Source: SCGC-AAA076-P13 sp964276145 (GTDB taxonomy: Bacteria; Pseudomonadota; Gammaproteobacteria; Magnimaribacterales; D2472). From it: a DNA stretch of 64,000 bases. The notes under the pieces were generated by a model. The model made no database searches, was not told the origin of the DNA, and was given only the letters and a program-made list of their open reading frames with translations. The position numbers and the translations under genes are program-made. Shown here piece after piece: positions 8,251-17,185 of the stretch; the stretch's first letter is position 1; every line of letters begins with the position of its first letter. The DNA lies in NCBI GenBank assembly GCA_964276145.1, contig CAXYDN010000003.1, positions 186,001 through 250,000 on the forward strand, given 5' to 3'.

Positions 8251-10083
8251 ATGATCAAAAGAACTTTTAAAGCAATAGGGATGTTATTAATTTTTAGTGT
8301 GAGTCTCAGTTCTCTATATCTTGTGAATTTATTTTTAATGAAGCCAGTTTCCATTGATCATTATCTTGGGAAACAGCTTTTAATTAGCTTAATTGACTCT
8401 CCTGAATCTATGACATACATGGGTATTTTTGATAGATTTAACTGGGTTACAAGCCATAATTCTAAGCTCTCGATAACAAAACATGAAGATTTAAACCAAG
8501 ATATAAAAGATGCAAAAAAATCTTTAGCTATATTAAGTAAATATAAAGACAACTCTCTTTCTGATAATCAAAAAATTACTAAAAGCATAGCTGTTTTTGA
8601 TACTGAAAATAACCTCAAACAATTAGAAGAATTCCCATATCATGATTATCCACTAAACCAAGTTCGAGGCGTCCATCATAATGTTATTAGTTTTATGAGT
8701 GATATGCATCCCATTAGAAGTCTTTCAGAAGCTAAAGATTTTATAAAGAGAACAGATCTTGTAATAGATGTATATTCTGGTCAGCTAAGTTGGCTAGAAA
8801 AGCAGGCTGCCGAAGGGATATATGCACCAGAGTTTGTATATGCTCATTTAATCAAACAGCTTAATGAATTAATAAATTATTCTCTTGAAGAGCATCCTCT
8901 TTATACTCAATTTATTTCAAAAGCCAAGTCATTAGATATTACAAATGATGAGCTTGCGTCTCTTGAGGCTGACCTCAGATTATCGATAAAAAATAGTGTT
9001 ACTCCTGGCTTTGTATTGCTTAGAGATTTTATGATCTCAACAATAGATAATGCCAATCCTCATCATGGTATCTGGTCTCAACCAAATGGTGATGAGTTTT
9101 ATAAATTACGAATACGTTCTTATACAACAACAGACTATAGTCCTCAAAAAATTCATGATCTGGGGCTTAGTGAGGTAGCAAGAATTTCATCCAGAATGAA
9201 GAATATTCTTGTCTCTCTTGGTTACGACGCTAGCAAGGATACTGGAACCTTAATGAATGATCTGAATGAGGATCCTTCAATGCTTTATGAAGATACACCA
9301 GATAGAAAAAAAATTGTAGTTCAAGATTATATGGATATGGTTACTGAAGCTACTGAGGGAATAAAGGGATATTTTCATACCATGCCGAAAGCCCCTGTAA
9401 CTGTCATAGCTGCTCCAGAATATTCAGAAAAAACTGCTCCTGGTGGCTGGTACCAGTCCCCTGCACTAGATGGGAGCAGACCAGGAGCATTCTATGTAAA
9501 TCTTTATGATATAAAACAGACACCTAAGTACAGCATGAAAACTCTTGCATATCATGAAGCAACACCAGGACATCATCATCAGATTGCTCACTCATTAGAA
9601 AATAAAGAATTAACTCTTTACAGAAGGTTTGGTTATGGAACTTCTGCCTTCTCAGAGGGATGGGCTCTTTATTCAGAACAGTTAGCGCTTGAAGCTGGAC
9701 TAGCTCCTGATCCTTATGATGAACTAGGTATATTGCAAAGTGAAATTTTTAGGGCTGTCAGATTGGTCGTTGATACTGGCATTCACTATAAAAAATGGAC
9801 GAGGGAAGAAGCCATAGCCTATATGAAAAGTAAGACAGGAATGTCTGATACTGAATGTAGGGTAGAAATCGAAAGATATATTGTTTGGCCAGGACAAGCC
9901 CTCAGTTATAAAGTAGGCATGATCAAGATTCTAGAGTTACGTGAAAAGGCTATGAATGCATTGGGTGATAAATTTGATATTAAAGATTTTCACTCTGCGG
10001 TTTTAGATTATGGTAACCCTCCTCTGTTTATTGTTGAACAGAAAATTGATGAAATGATTTCTGAAGGCCTAAAGACTAACTAA
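8251..10083 (+). CDS. DUF885 family protein (putative zinc metallopeptidase), membrane-anchored or exported
   Basis: A 610-residue DUF885 protein. The family signature HEATPGHHH starts at His435, and a downstream FSEGWALYSEQL (Glu469) supplies the likely third ligand, an HExxH-like arrangement proposed to bind zinc. Residues 10 to 30 form a hydrophobic N-terminal signal or anchor. Length is normal. The gene ends 4 bases inside the end of the convergent acyltransferase gene, so their stop codons overlap. Biochemical role is not established for most members. Confidence 0.83.
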   Translation: MIKRTFKAIGMLLIFSVSLSSLYLVNLFLMKPVSIDHYLGKQLLISLIDSPESMTYMGIFDRFNWVTSHNSKLSITKHEDLNQDIKDAKKSLAILSKYKDNSLSDNQKITKSIAVFDTENNLKQLEEFPYHDYPLNQVRGVHHNVISFMSDMHPIRSLSEAKDFIKRTDLVIDVYSGQLSWLEKQAAEGIYAPEFVYAHLIKQLNELINYSLEEHPLYTQFISKAKSLDITNDELASLEADLRLSIKNSVTPGFVLLRDFMISTIDNANPHHGIWSQPNGDEFYKLRIRSYTTTDYSPQKIHDLGLSEVARISSRMKNILVSLGYDASKDTGTLMNDLNEDPSMLYEDTPDRKKIVVQDYMDMVTEATEGIKGYFHTMPKAPVTVIAAPEYSEKTAPGGWYQSPALDGSRPGAFYVNLYDIKQTPKYSMKTLAYHEATPGHHHQIAHSLENKELTLYRRFGYGTSAFSEGWALYSEQLALEAGLAPDPYDELGILQSEIFRAVRLVVDTGIHYKKWTREEAIAYMKSKTGMSDTECRVEIERYIVWPGQALSYKVGMIKILELREKAMNALGDKFDIKDFHSAVLDYGNPPLFIVEQKIDEMISEGLKTN

Positions 10084-10703
10084 TAATTTTCTGGATGCTT
10101 TGCTTGGTATTGCATAAAATAATTACGAACCCATTGCAGGTCTTCCTCATTATTGCCTGAGGGATTATAGAACTTATCTAAAACAATTCGTTTTTTTTTA
10201 AAATCAAAAGCTCCTAAAAATATTTGACCTTCAACAGCCTTAGCTATTCTTAGAAAGCCTGATCTCATTTTTTCAGTTTTAGCCCTGGTTCCTTCTGGGG
10301 ACATTGCAATTAATGAGCCGTTAAGCTTCTTCATATTTTCTATCGCCATATCTGTAAGTCCTCTTCCTGGTTTAGATTTATCAACAGGTATGCCACCCAT
10401 ATATTTTAAAAATCTACCAAGAAGTGGCTTATTAAATAAAGTATATTTTCCAAAAAATGTAATTTTGGCATCAAGGCCTAAAATAGCAGCAAAACCAAAC
10501 ACCCCATCCCAGTTTGATGTGTGCGGCCCAGCTATAAGAATTAAGTTTTCATTACCTGCAATTGATGGAACAGCCCCTTCAACTTTCCAGCCAAAAATTC
10601 TTAAAAACCATCTTGCTAACCACTGAACTATCTTTGGTCTTGAGGCTCTGTACTTAAAGGGGATTTGTCTTCTTGATACAATCTTGTTATCACTTTTTGT
10701 CAT
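10080..10703 (-). CDS. 1-acyl-sn-glycerol-3-phosphate acyltransferase-like (PlsC family)
   Basis: A 207-residue acyltransferase of the PlsC/LPLAT family that transfers acyl groups to lysophosphatidate or a related lipid. The catalytic H(x4)D motif is HTSNWD at 61 to 66, and the acceptor-binding motif PEGTR is at 136 to 140. The N-terminus is basic with an amphipathic helix. It is two bases downstream of the YwaF-like membrane protein gene. PEGTR with a short length suggests the group near lipid A or ornithine-lipid acyltransferases as an alternative. Confidence 0.83.
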   Translation of the reverse strand: MTKSDNKIVSRRQIPFKYRASRPKIVQWLARWFLRIFGWKVEGAVPSIAGNENLILIAGPHTSNWDGVFGFAAILGLDAKITFFGKYTLFNKPLLGRFLKYMGGIPVDKSKPGRGLTDMAIENMKKLNGSLIAMSPEGTRAKTEKMRSGFLRIAKAVEGQIFLGAFDFKKKRIVLDKFYNPSGNNEEDLQWVRNYFMQYQAKHPENY

Positions 10704-10705
10704 AC

Positions 10706-11389
10706 CTATCCTTGTGATCTATCTTTTACATAATATGGTAAATAGAGCGAATAGCAAATTAAGATTGCTGCTATATAAAGATCAATTATATGAAAGGGCT
10801 CTTGTCGCATAAATGAAGTTATATTATTGCCAATTGGTTTTTCTGCTAAAAACCAGTAGTTTGTTCCCAATATATAATTCATAAAATAAGTAAATACTAA
10901 AAGAATGGATGCATAAAAAAGTGCCTTAAGTACATCACCCAAGTATGGTCTTTGTTTATCTATTATTATTGCGTAAGTGACGCCCATTAGGATCATCGTA
11001 TGGCCTATCTGACTTTGTATGTAGCCCACATATGGAAAACCATAAACAGTATCCGGTGTTAGAATCGACATACCCCCGCCAGCTATACCAAAAAAGAATG
11101 CAAAGACAAAAAAATCTCTTTTATGAGTGAGAAAATATAAGATGATAGCCATTGTCGAAAAATCACATAAATGAAGAGGCAAACCATCTTGCCATCTGCC
11201 GCTCATAATACCCTCTCTATAAAAATCCATAGCCTGGTTAATTAAAAGTATCGTTATTATTGTAGATGCAAGTATTTGCTTGGCTTTGTCAGAAGCTCTT
11301 TCAAAATATTTTGGTATATAGACAATACTTAAAATAGAAAGAGTAACTATAAATATATGTGAAGGGCCTAAAATATTTAGCGCATTCAT
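10706..11389 (-). CDS. YwaF/TIGR02206-like integral membrane protein
   Basis: A 227-residue protein with about seven membrane helices. The motif LPLHLCDFS at 70 to 78, in which a His and Cys are followed by Asp, is the mark of the YwaF (TIGR02206) family, distantly related to TMEM164. The family was orphan in bacteria for a long time; no function is claimed. It is followed after two bases by the PlsC-like gene, and shared lipid metabolism is an inference from position only. Confidence 0.68.
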   Translation of the reverse strand: MNALNILGPSHIFIVTLSILSIVYIPKYFERASDKAKQILASTIITILLINQAMDFYREGIMSGRWQDGLPLHLCDFSTMAIILYFLTHKRDFFVFAFFFGIAGGGMSILTPDTVYGFPYVGYIQSQIGHTMILMGVTYAIIIDKQRPYLGDVLKALFYASILLVFTYFMNYILGTNYWFLAEKPIGNNITSFMRQEPFHIIDLYIAAILICYSLYLPYYVKDRSQG

Positions 11390-11409
11390 AGCTTTTTGAT
11401 TAGGCTATC

Positions 11410-11901
11410 TTATGGAGACTCTGGCAATGAATCATAATCAAGATTCTTATATGGATTTTGAATGTCTATAGCATTTGGGTGAACAACAGAAATATCTATA
11501 TCACTTCCGTAATCACCTGAAATAAAACCGCCAACTGTATTTCTTGGAGAAATATATATCGTTGCAAATCTTCCACTCTTTGAATAAACCAAAGTAACTT
11601 CTTCGCCAACTTTGGATGATATTAAGCTCCATCCTGTTGATAATGTTTCTGTTCCATAAAAAATTAAGTTCTCTGCTGGACTATATCCTGACTGCATTAT
11701 TATTCTGCCTGAAATAGCTTCCCCAGTTCCCAATAAAACTGTTGGCGCTTTTATGATTTCAGCATCATTAGGCAAAGGCAAATCTTCTAAAAGATATGCA
11801 ATAACCTTTCTTTGATTGGCCTGATATTCATCAGTTATCAATGCACAACCAGAAAAGAAAAGTAAAATTAATAGAGAAGAAAGAATTTTTTTATATTTCA
11901 T
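11410..11901 (-). CDS. Lipoprotein of unknown function
   Basis: Starting at the internal ATG (11901) gives a typical lipoprotein signal, MKYKKILSSLLILLFFSGC, with the lipobox cysteine at residue 19. An upstream in-frame ATG at 11940 would add 13 residues before this signal and is less likely. Mature protein about 145 residues, mixed alpha/beta, with a proline-rich acidic C-terminus. The family was not recognised. It lies 20 bases upstream of the YwaF-like gene on the same strand. Confidence 0.62.
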   Translation of the reverse strand: MKYKKILSSLLILLFFSGCALITDEYQANQRKVIAYLLEDLPLPNDAEIIKAPTVLLGTGEAISGRIIMQSGYSPAENLIFYGTETLSTGWSLISSKVGEEVTLVYSKSGRFATIYISPRNTVGGFISGDYGSDIDISVVHPNAIDIQNPYKNLDYDSLPESP

Positions 11902-11970
11902 TAATACTAGTATTGCACTTTTTATTGAGTTTTTCATCATAAAAATTTAAATATTAAATGTAAAGTTTAC

Positions 11971-11999
11971 TTGACATAATAATCAGTCAGGAATATATT
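11971..11999 (+). promoter_or_regulatory. Sigma70-type promoter for the membrane protein/XRE pair
   Basis: A perfect -35 TTGACA at 11971 to 11976 is followed after exactly 17 bases by TATATT at 11994 to 11999. It lies 26 bases before the ATG of the membrane protein gene. The -10 falls inside the first copy of a 12-base direct repeat, so it may be repressible. Confidence 0.8.
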
Positions 12000-12027
12000 A
12001 TTGTGAACTTAATAAGGAATATATTAT
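11990..12027 (+). repeat. Direct repeat overlapping -10 and ribosome binding site (candidate operator)
   Basis: GGAATATATTAT occurs at 11990 to 12001 and again at 12016 to 12027, 26 bases centre to centre. Each contains the palindrome AATATATT. The first copy covers the -10 hexamer; the second covers the Shine-Dalgarno AAGGA and the start codon. An XRE repressor is encoded as the second gene of the unit, so autoregulation is a reasonable inference. Confidence 0.5.
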
Positions 12028-12481
12028 GGCAAAAATTACTGGATATGGTTTTTGGATAGACATCAAATCTTTAAAGGGCGTCGACAAAAGAAATTGGCTT
12101 ATATGTTTAATTTCATCTGCTATGGCTGGCGCAATTGCTGGTTGGTATAGCGTTTCACTTTCGACAGATGGTATAGAAGCATTTGGAAGCATGGAAGAGC
12201 AAAATTATATTTGGTTTGCAGTTGCTGAAATTATCCTTATTTATATTGCTGTATATACCTATATACAGGTATTAAAGAATCAAGATCAGTTATTCCAAAA
12301 ATATAATGAAATGTCAATGATTGGTGGAGCCTTAGGCTTTATTCTAATAGGCATCCCCATTGCAATACTAGCCCCTTATACAGGTTATGATGTTGGATTT
12401 ATAGATTTATTCTTTGGATTTGCTCTAGGTGCCTGTATCAATAGCTTTAGGTTTTATAGACAATATATTAAAGAAGAATAA
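12026..12481 (+). CDS. Four-helix membrane protein paired with an XRE regulator
   Basis: A 151-residue protein with about four membrane helices (near 25 to 45, 63 to 83, 98 to 118 and 123 to 140) and a basic C-terminus. AAGGA lies 7 bases before the ATG. The next gene starts at the base after its stop codon, so expression is tightly coupled with the XRE regulator. Such membrane protein plus small XRE pairs are common in bacteria. The family was not recognised. Confidence 0.65.
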   Translation: MAKITGYGFWIDIKSLKGVDKRNWLICLISSAMAGAIAGWYSVSLSTDGIEAFGSMEEQNYIWFAVAEIILIYIAVYTYIQVLKNQDQLFQKYNEMSMIGGALGFILIGIPIAILAPYTGYDVGFIDLFFGFALGACINSFRFYRQYIKEE

Positions 12482-12676
12482 ATGAAAAACAGATTAAAGA
12501 ATCTTCGAACTCAAAGAAGTGTTAGTCAAAACGCACTTGCTGAAGCTCTTTCGGTGAGCAGACAAACCATTAATTCTATTGAGAATGGTAAGTTTGATCC
12601 ATCGCTAACGCTTGCCATGAAGTTAACACGCTATTTTGAAGTTTCTCTTGATGAAATATTTGTCTATGAGGACTAA
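12482..12676 (+). CDS. XRE-family transcriptional regulator (single HTH domain)
   Basis: A 64-residue protein made almost entirely of one helix-turn-helix domain: RLKNLRTQRSVSQNALAEAL, then the recognition helix SRQTINSIENG, and a C-terminal LDEIFVYED typical of the YozG/Cro-like group. Its ATG follows the stop of the membrane protein gene with no gap. Likely an autorepressor acting at the repeated boxes upstream of the pair. It converges on the frameshifted dehydrogenase gene with no gap. Confidence 0.9.
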   Translation: MKNRLKNLRTQRSVSQNALAEALSVSRQTINSIENGKFDPSLTLAMKLTRYFEVSLDEIFVYED

Positions 12677-13685
12677 TTAGATATAAACCTTTCCAAACTT
12701 ATTATCTATAAAGTCATCCCAAGATATGGATTCTTGTTTTACAAAGCCTTTTGATTTTATTCTCCCATTGATAAACATATCTAATATACTGCAAACACCT
12801 GACGCTGTAGTTCTCTGAATTGCGCTAAATTTTTCATCACCGTATATCTTTTTCAAGTAGGTTTTTTCCTGGAGAATTCCGTCTATTTCTCCTATTACTT
12901 TTACAAAGAAAGACAATTACATCATTGGTCGTTCTTGGAACTTCTTTATCAAATAGTTTCTCTAAAACGTCTTTATTCTTTTTTAAATGCAAATCATTAA
13001 ATAAAAACTTCATATGATTTAGATGGCCTGGGTATCTAATTGTTTTATATGAAAGATTATCTACTTTGCCTTCATATGTTTCACACATAGTCGCACAGCC
13101 ACCGCTGGTATTGAATGCTTCGTATGCCTCGCCTTCTATTGTTAATTTTTCAGCTCCTTCAAGTGGCATAACTTTTATGGATTTACCTTCATAGATAGCA
13201 TCTGCTTCGTTGCAATATTCATTGATTAACCCATTTGTAGACCAGCTCAAGTAATAACTCATTTCATTATTAGTAAACCTTGGCAATGCGCCAACTCTCA
13301 TCATTACCTCATTTACACTATCAAACTGATTCATCATCCCTGCTGCACAAATATTAATTGCTCCTGGTGCAAGGCCGCATTGGGGCATCATCACACTTGA
13401 TGAGTCAATGCTTCTAATAAATTCAGTTGTTTCAACATCTTCTGTTAAATCAAAATATCCAATGCCCATTTCTGACGCTACGGTTCCAATATTTTTATTT
13501 ATGGCAAATGGTCCTGCTGATATTACTGCATCCATTCCTTTTAGAAATTCTCTTACTTGAGAGATATCTCTTGCATCTAAACCTTCTGTGATATCGCCGT
13601 GCTTTAATTCATAGTCATCTTTTAAAAGCTGCTTAATGGCCCAGCCTATATTACCCTTACCAATAATTGCGATCTTAGCTTTCAT
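12677..13685 (-). pseudogene. Lysine 6-dehydrogenase/saccharopine dehydrogenase-like, one frameshift
   Basis: The gene reads in one frame from the ATG at 13685 (Rossmann motif GKGNIG at 9 to 14) to about 12910, then in a second frame to the stop at 12677. The second part (VKVIGEIDG, then TYLKKIYGDEKFSAIQRTTASGVC) is exactly the family C-terminus, so the two halves belong together, about 335 residues. One extra base near 12900 to 12914, in a T-rich run on the coding strand, breaks the frame. The family converts lysine (or saccharopine) towards aminoadipate semialdehyde. It overlaps the aldehyde dehydrogenase gene by 11 bases. Confidence 0.78.
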
Positions 13686-15048
13686 CAAATTCTACTCCTT
13701 GAGCTAGAGGAAGCTCATTACCATAATTAATAGTTGCTGTGACTCTCCTCATATATGTTTTCCAAGAGTCAGATCCTGACTCTCTTCCACCACCCGTATC
13801 TTTCTCACCACCAAAAGCACCACCAATTTCAGCACCACTTGTTCCAATGTTTACATTAGCAATACCACAATCACTTCCCTCAGAACTTAAAAATAATTCA
13901 GCCTCTCTCATATCATTTGTAAAAATTGAGCTGCTTAGACCTTGTTTAACATTATTTTGCATTTCGATTGCATCGATTAAATTCTTAAATTTCTTAATAT
14001 ATAAAATGGGTGCAAATGTTTCGTTAAGCATTTCTTCTTCTATTTGCAGAACTTCAACAATAGCCGGCATAACATAAAACTCATCTGGGCTTCCGGCTTC
14101 CAGCCTATATCCACCATAAATTTTTGTATCTTTATCTTTCAAAGAGTCTAGGACTTTTTGCATATCATTAAAACTTTTTTCAGAAATTAGTGGGCCAAGT
14201 TGTGATGATTTATCTGCGGGGTCACCTATTTTAAGCGACGAGTAGTAAGTTTGAAGTTTTTCCATGAACTCGTTATATATATCTTCATGAACAAATGTCC
14301 TTCTTAGAGTCGTGCATCTTTGTCCGGTTGTGCCACAGGCTGAAAATGTTATTCCTTTTACTGTTAAGTCTAGATCTGCTGTTGGACATACAATTGCTGC
14401 ATTATTTCCTCCTAATTCTAAGAGTGTTCTGCCAAGCCTTTTTGAAACAATTGGAGCAAGCTCTTTCCCCATTTGAGTACTACCAGTTGCAGATATTAGA
14501 GGAATATTGTTATCTTCACAAAGCTGTCTAGCCTCATCATTTCCACCCTGAAGAATAAGAACAATGTTTTTATGCTCTCCTGCTACCTTATCCCATGCTT
14601 TCTTCAGAGCATCTGCGCATCCATTTGAATGTGGGCTTGGTTTCCAAATAATACTATTTCCGCAAACGGAAGCTAAACAAAAATTCCAAGCAAAAACTGC
14701 CATTGGAAAGTTAAAAGCTGTAATACAACCAACCACACCAATTGGCTGCCACAACTCTTGTAATCTATGCTCTGGTCTTTCGCTTGGCATAGTTAAGCCG
14801 TAGAGTTGCCTGCTTAGGCCTGTTGCAAAATCACACATGTCAATTGCTTCTTGAACTTCTCCTTCTGCCTCAGAGACAATTTTTCTTGCTTCTGCGGTGA
14901 TTATTTTTGCAAGTTCATTTTTCTCCTTCCTTAATTCATTCCCAAATTGTCTAATAATGTCACCTCTTTGAGGAGCCGGAACAAGCCTCCACTTTCGATG
15001 AGCCTCTATTGAAGCTTTGACTAAATCATTATAGTTATTAGATTCCAT
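13675..15048 (-). CDS. Aldehyde dehydrogenase, aminoadipate-semialdehyde (ALDH7/antiquitin) type
   Basis: A 457-residue ALDH7-like enzyme, probably oxidising 2-aminoadipate 6-semialdehyde in lysine catabolism. The ALDH7 fingerprints QPIGVVGCITAFNFPMAV and ELGGNN are present; catalytic Glu211 and Cys245 (GQRCT) have the usual 34-residue spacing. The N-terminus is about 35 to 40 residues shorter than typical ALDH7 proteins. It is followed, with overlap, by the lysine dehydrogenase-like gene, which would make its substrate. Its start overlaps the end of the upstream membrane protein gene. Confidence 0.88.
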   Translation of the reverse strand: MESNNYNDLVKASIEAHRKWRLVPAPQRGDIIRQFGNELRKEKNELAKIITAEARKIVSEAEGEVQEAIDMCDFATGLSRQLYGLTMPSERPEHRLQELWQPIGVVGCITAFNFPMAVFAWNFCLASVCGNSIIWKPSPHSNGCADALKKAWDKVAGEHKNIVLILQGGNDEARQLCEDNNIPLISATGSTQMGKELAPIVSKRLGRTLLELGGNNAAIVCPTADLDLTVKGITFSACGTTGQRCTTLRRTFVHEDIYNEFMEKLQTYYSSLKIGDPADKSSQLGPLISEKSFNDMQKVLDSLKDKDTKIYGGYRLEAGSPDEFYVMPAIVEVLQIEEEMLNETFAPILYIKKFKNLIDAIEMQNNVKQGLSSSIFTNDMREAELFLSSEGSDCGIANVNIGTSGAEIGGAFGGEKDTGGGRESGSDSWKTYMRRVTATINYGNELPLAQGVEFDES

Positions 15049-15538
15049 TTATATCCTCCCGATACATTCTTATAATTTGATAAATAGCAAAAATGCCAAA
15101 AATACCGACATATGCCATATAAAAACTTTGAACTAAGGGATCTTCTATAGAGCTAGCAAAGGGATCGTTTGGTGGCAACCTTTGAAGAACTTCTGCAGTT
15201 GTGGGGAGCATACTAAAAAATACTGTGCCAGTTAATGCTAGCTGCTTTAAGTAAACTGTTAAAAAACCAAAAAGATTAAATCTTTGTAAGACTAGTGCAA
15301 AAAATATAGCCAAAATGGTTATAACAGAAAGCAGGTGAGCAGCATTAAAAGAACCTGTTCCAGCATATAAAAAAAGTGATGAAGCGCATGTAAGGAAGGT
15401 GCTCAACAAATAGAAATTTGTAAGCTTGGTATTCATAAAAATAAATCTATCTTTTATTAAAAGGTAAAGTCCTACAATAATGGCAGCAGTTCCTAAAATA
15501 GTATGAAACCAACCTATATAAGAAATTCCACCAAACAT
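15038..15538 (-). CDS. Multi-pass membrane protein of unknown function
   Basis: A 166-residue protein with about four to five membrane helices. It begins FGGISYIGWFHTILGTAAIIVGLYLL, a helix with Gly and His as seen in small heme or quinone-associated membrane proteins, and contains a conserved-looking LPTTAEVLQRLPPNDPF loop. It may be related to DUF2306-like proteins, but this is uncertain. The last 11 bases overlap the aldehyde dehydrogenase start. Confidence 0.6.
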   Translation of the reverse strand: MFGGISYIGWFHTILGTAAIIVGLYLLIKDRFIFMNTKLTNFYLLSTFLTCASSLFLYAGTGSFNAAHLLSVITILAIFFALVLQRFNLFGFLTVYLKQLALTGTVFFSMLPTTAEVLQRLPPNDPFASSIEDPLVQSFYMAYVGIFGIFAIYQIIRMYREDINGI

Positions 15539-15577
15539 ATTTCTCCCTAAAATTTATATATATTTATTTTACTCTAT

Positions 15578-16360
15578 TTAAGCGGATAGATAGTTGAGTA
15601 AAAGGTGAATTTTTTTTTCTCCACCAAAATATGAAATCTCAGCATCATCAAAACTTCTTAAACTATTAATTAAGTCTTGTTTTTGATGACTATGTTCATG
15701 TACTAATTTAAGGGGCTGAAAAAAAACATTGATAGTGAATAAGGAATAATCTTCATGGAATCGACATAGCGTTTCTCTTTCAGATCTAATAAACCATTTG
15801 GATGGATCTGTTTGAGGTAGTGTTTCTTCTCTCGTATAAAATCTTTTTGTATCCCCATGAATTAACCAGTTCTGTCTTGCAAAAGGCCTCATGATAGGGG
15901 CCTGTCTTATAAATGTTGCTATTCTATCTCCAATTTTTTCATTGAGTGTTGTAACGGGATCATGAATTTCTCTTAACGGTTTGCCAATCTTGGATTGGAC
16001 ATTCCAATAGCTAGGAGAACAAACACTGGCTGCTAAAAGTTCTTGGTCACCATTAGATTTTATTAAACAAAGATCATCTTGAATAACTAAACTCATATCA
16101 GCTATTAAGTCTGGGTAATCTCTTTTATCTACTTCAAGATATTCACTTAAAATATTTTGGGCCTCTAACGAAGATTCCGTAACAGCAACTACCTCTTGAT
16201 ACTTATTATCTAATAAACTTTTCTTATGTTTATATAGACTATCTCCAATTTTACGATTGAGCCATTCTTCTTGAGATATAGGACTTAGACCAAGTCTATA
16301 TTTTTGCTTACCATCGCCCCAAGGAGGATCTCCCCAAAAGGACTCGTCTGGTTTAGGCAT
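15578..16360 (-). CDS. DUF3445 family heme-dependent oxidative N-demethylase-like protein
   Basis: A 260-residue DUF3445 protein. Recognised from the ordered motifs LGLSPISQEEW, DLIADMSLVIQDDLCLI, SPSYWNVQSKIGKPLREIHDPV and the C-terminal IRSERETLCRFHEDYSLFTINVFFQPL. Founding members bind heme in a PAS-like fold and oxidatively demethylate amines; related proteins are subunits of methylamine-type monooxygenases. No ferredoxin or reductase partner gene is adjacent. It starts one base after the stop codon of the sterol desaturase-family gene (16361), which lies upstream on the same strand. Confidence 0.8.
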   Translation of the reverse strand: MPKPDESFWGDPPWGDGKQKYRLGLSPISQEEWLNRKIGDSLYKHKKSLLDNKYQEVVAVTESSLEAQNILSEYLEVDKRDYPDLIADMSLVIQDDLCLIKSNGDQELLAASVCSPSYWNVQSKIGKPLREIHDPVTTLNEKIGDRIATFIRQAPIMRPFARQNWLIHGDTKRFYTREETLPQTDPSKWFIRSERETLCRFHEDYSLFTINVFFQPLKLVHEHSHQKQDLINSLRSFDDAEISYFGGEKKIHLLLNYLSA

Positions 16361-17182
16361 TTATACTTTTTCTATTTTAGAATCTTGTGGAGATCGAAAA
16401 ATTGGCCAGAATAATTGAGTTAATGCTGAAACCTCCGACAAATTTTCAACACCTACTTCTTTTGGATATTTTCTTGTTATCTTTGCAGTGCCAAAGATAA
16501 TATCCCATATAAATAATAAGTTTCCGTAGTTTCCCTTGTAATGAGTATTTTCATCATCAAGATGTTTGCCGTGATGAGCCCAATGAGTAGAGGGAGTTGA
16601 AATGGTTCTTTCTAAAACCCACATAACGGGATTCATCCATTTGATTTCATATAGTTTTTTATCCCATCTTAAATCTGTATGCGCCCCAAAAATAACTGCT
16701 TGTTTTACAACAATATAAATGAAATATACCCACCCAGATCCCATATAAAATAATATTCCAGCAAACCAGAGACCAGGCATTAGCAAGTAGTATGCTAGTG
16801 CGTTCCTGTAAACAACTCTTATTGATAGATATTCTGAATCATGATGAGCTCGATGTAGGTTGTATAAGACAGGAACATTATGACAAGTTCTATGCCACCA
16901 ATATTGGGTTAGATCATCAAAAATGAGCAGAAGCCCAAAAATAGCAAAAAAGCTCCAATCAGAGATAACGCCCTTAGCAGATGGAAAGAAAGTTTCTGCA
17001 AGGCCATATCCAAGGCCAAATACTAAAGGAAGGGCTAAAAAGTTTAATTGTAAAAATCCTACGAATTCAACAACTCCATCTTTTAGTCTTTGATTCTTCT
17101 TATTAAAAAAATTTGTGAAAATAATCTCTAATACCATTAAAGAACAAAATATAGCTAAGACTACTATCTGATAGGTTTCCAT
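16361..17182 (-). CDS. Sterol desaturase/fatty acid hydroxylase family protein
   Basis: A 273-residue integral membrane di-iron enzyme with four to five helices. The histidine clusters are visible: WWHRTCH, HRAHHD and HWAHHGKH, spaced as in the fatty acid hydroxylase superfamily. Likely hydroxylates a lipid or sterol-like substrate using oxygen. It sits three bases after the DUF962 gene and directly before the DUF3445 gene, forming a compact oxygenase cluster. A second member of this family is at 26590. Confidence 0.88.
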   Translation of the reverse strand: METYQIVVLAIFCSLMVLEIIFTNFFNKKNQRLKDGVVEFVGFLQLNFLALPLVFGLGYGLAETFFPSAKGVISDWSFFAIFGLLLIFDDLTQYWWHRTCHNVPVLYNLHRAHHDSEYLSIRVVYRNALAYYLLMPGLWFAGILFYMGSGWVYFIYIVVKQAVIFGAHTDLRWDKKLYEIKWMNPVMWVLERTISTPSTHWAHHGKHLDDENTHYKGNYGNLLFIWDIIFGTAKITRKYPKEVGVENLSEVSALTQLFWPIFRSPQDSKIEKV

Positions 17183-17185
17183 ATT

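Noticed and set aside
8361..8552. Long antisense frames inside genes (for example within the DUF885 gene)
   Set aside because: These are shadows in AT-rich coding DNA without start signals or recognisable proteins.
12482..12676. The membrane protein/XRE pair as a toxin-antitoxin module
   Set aside because: The partner is a four-helix membrane protein without a toxin motif; the regulator fits the ordinary single-domain XRE group.
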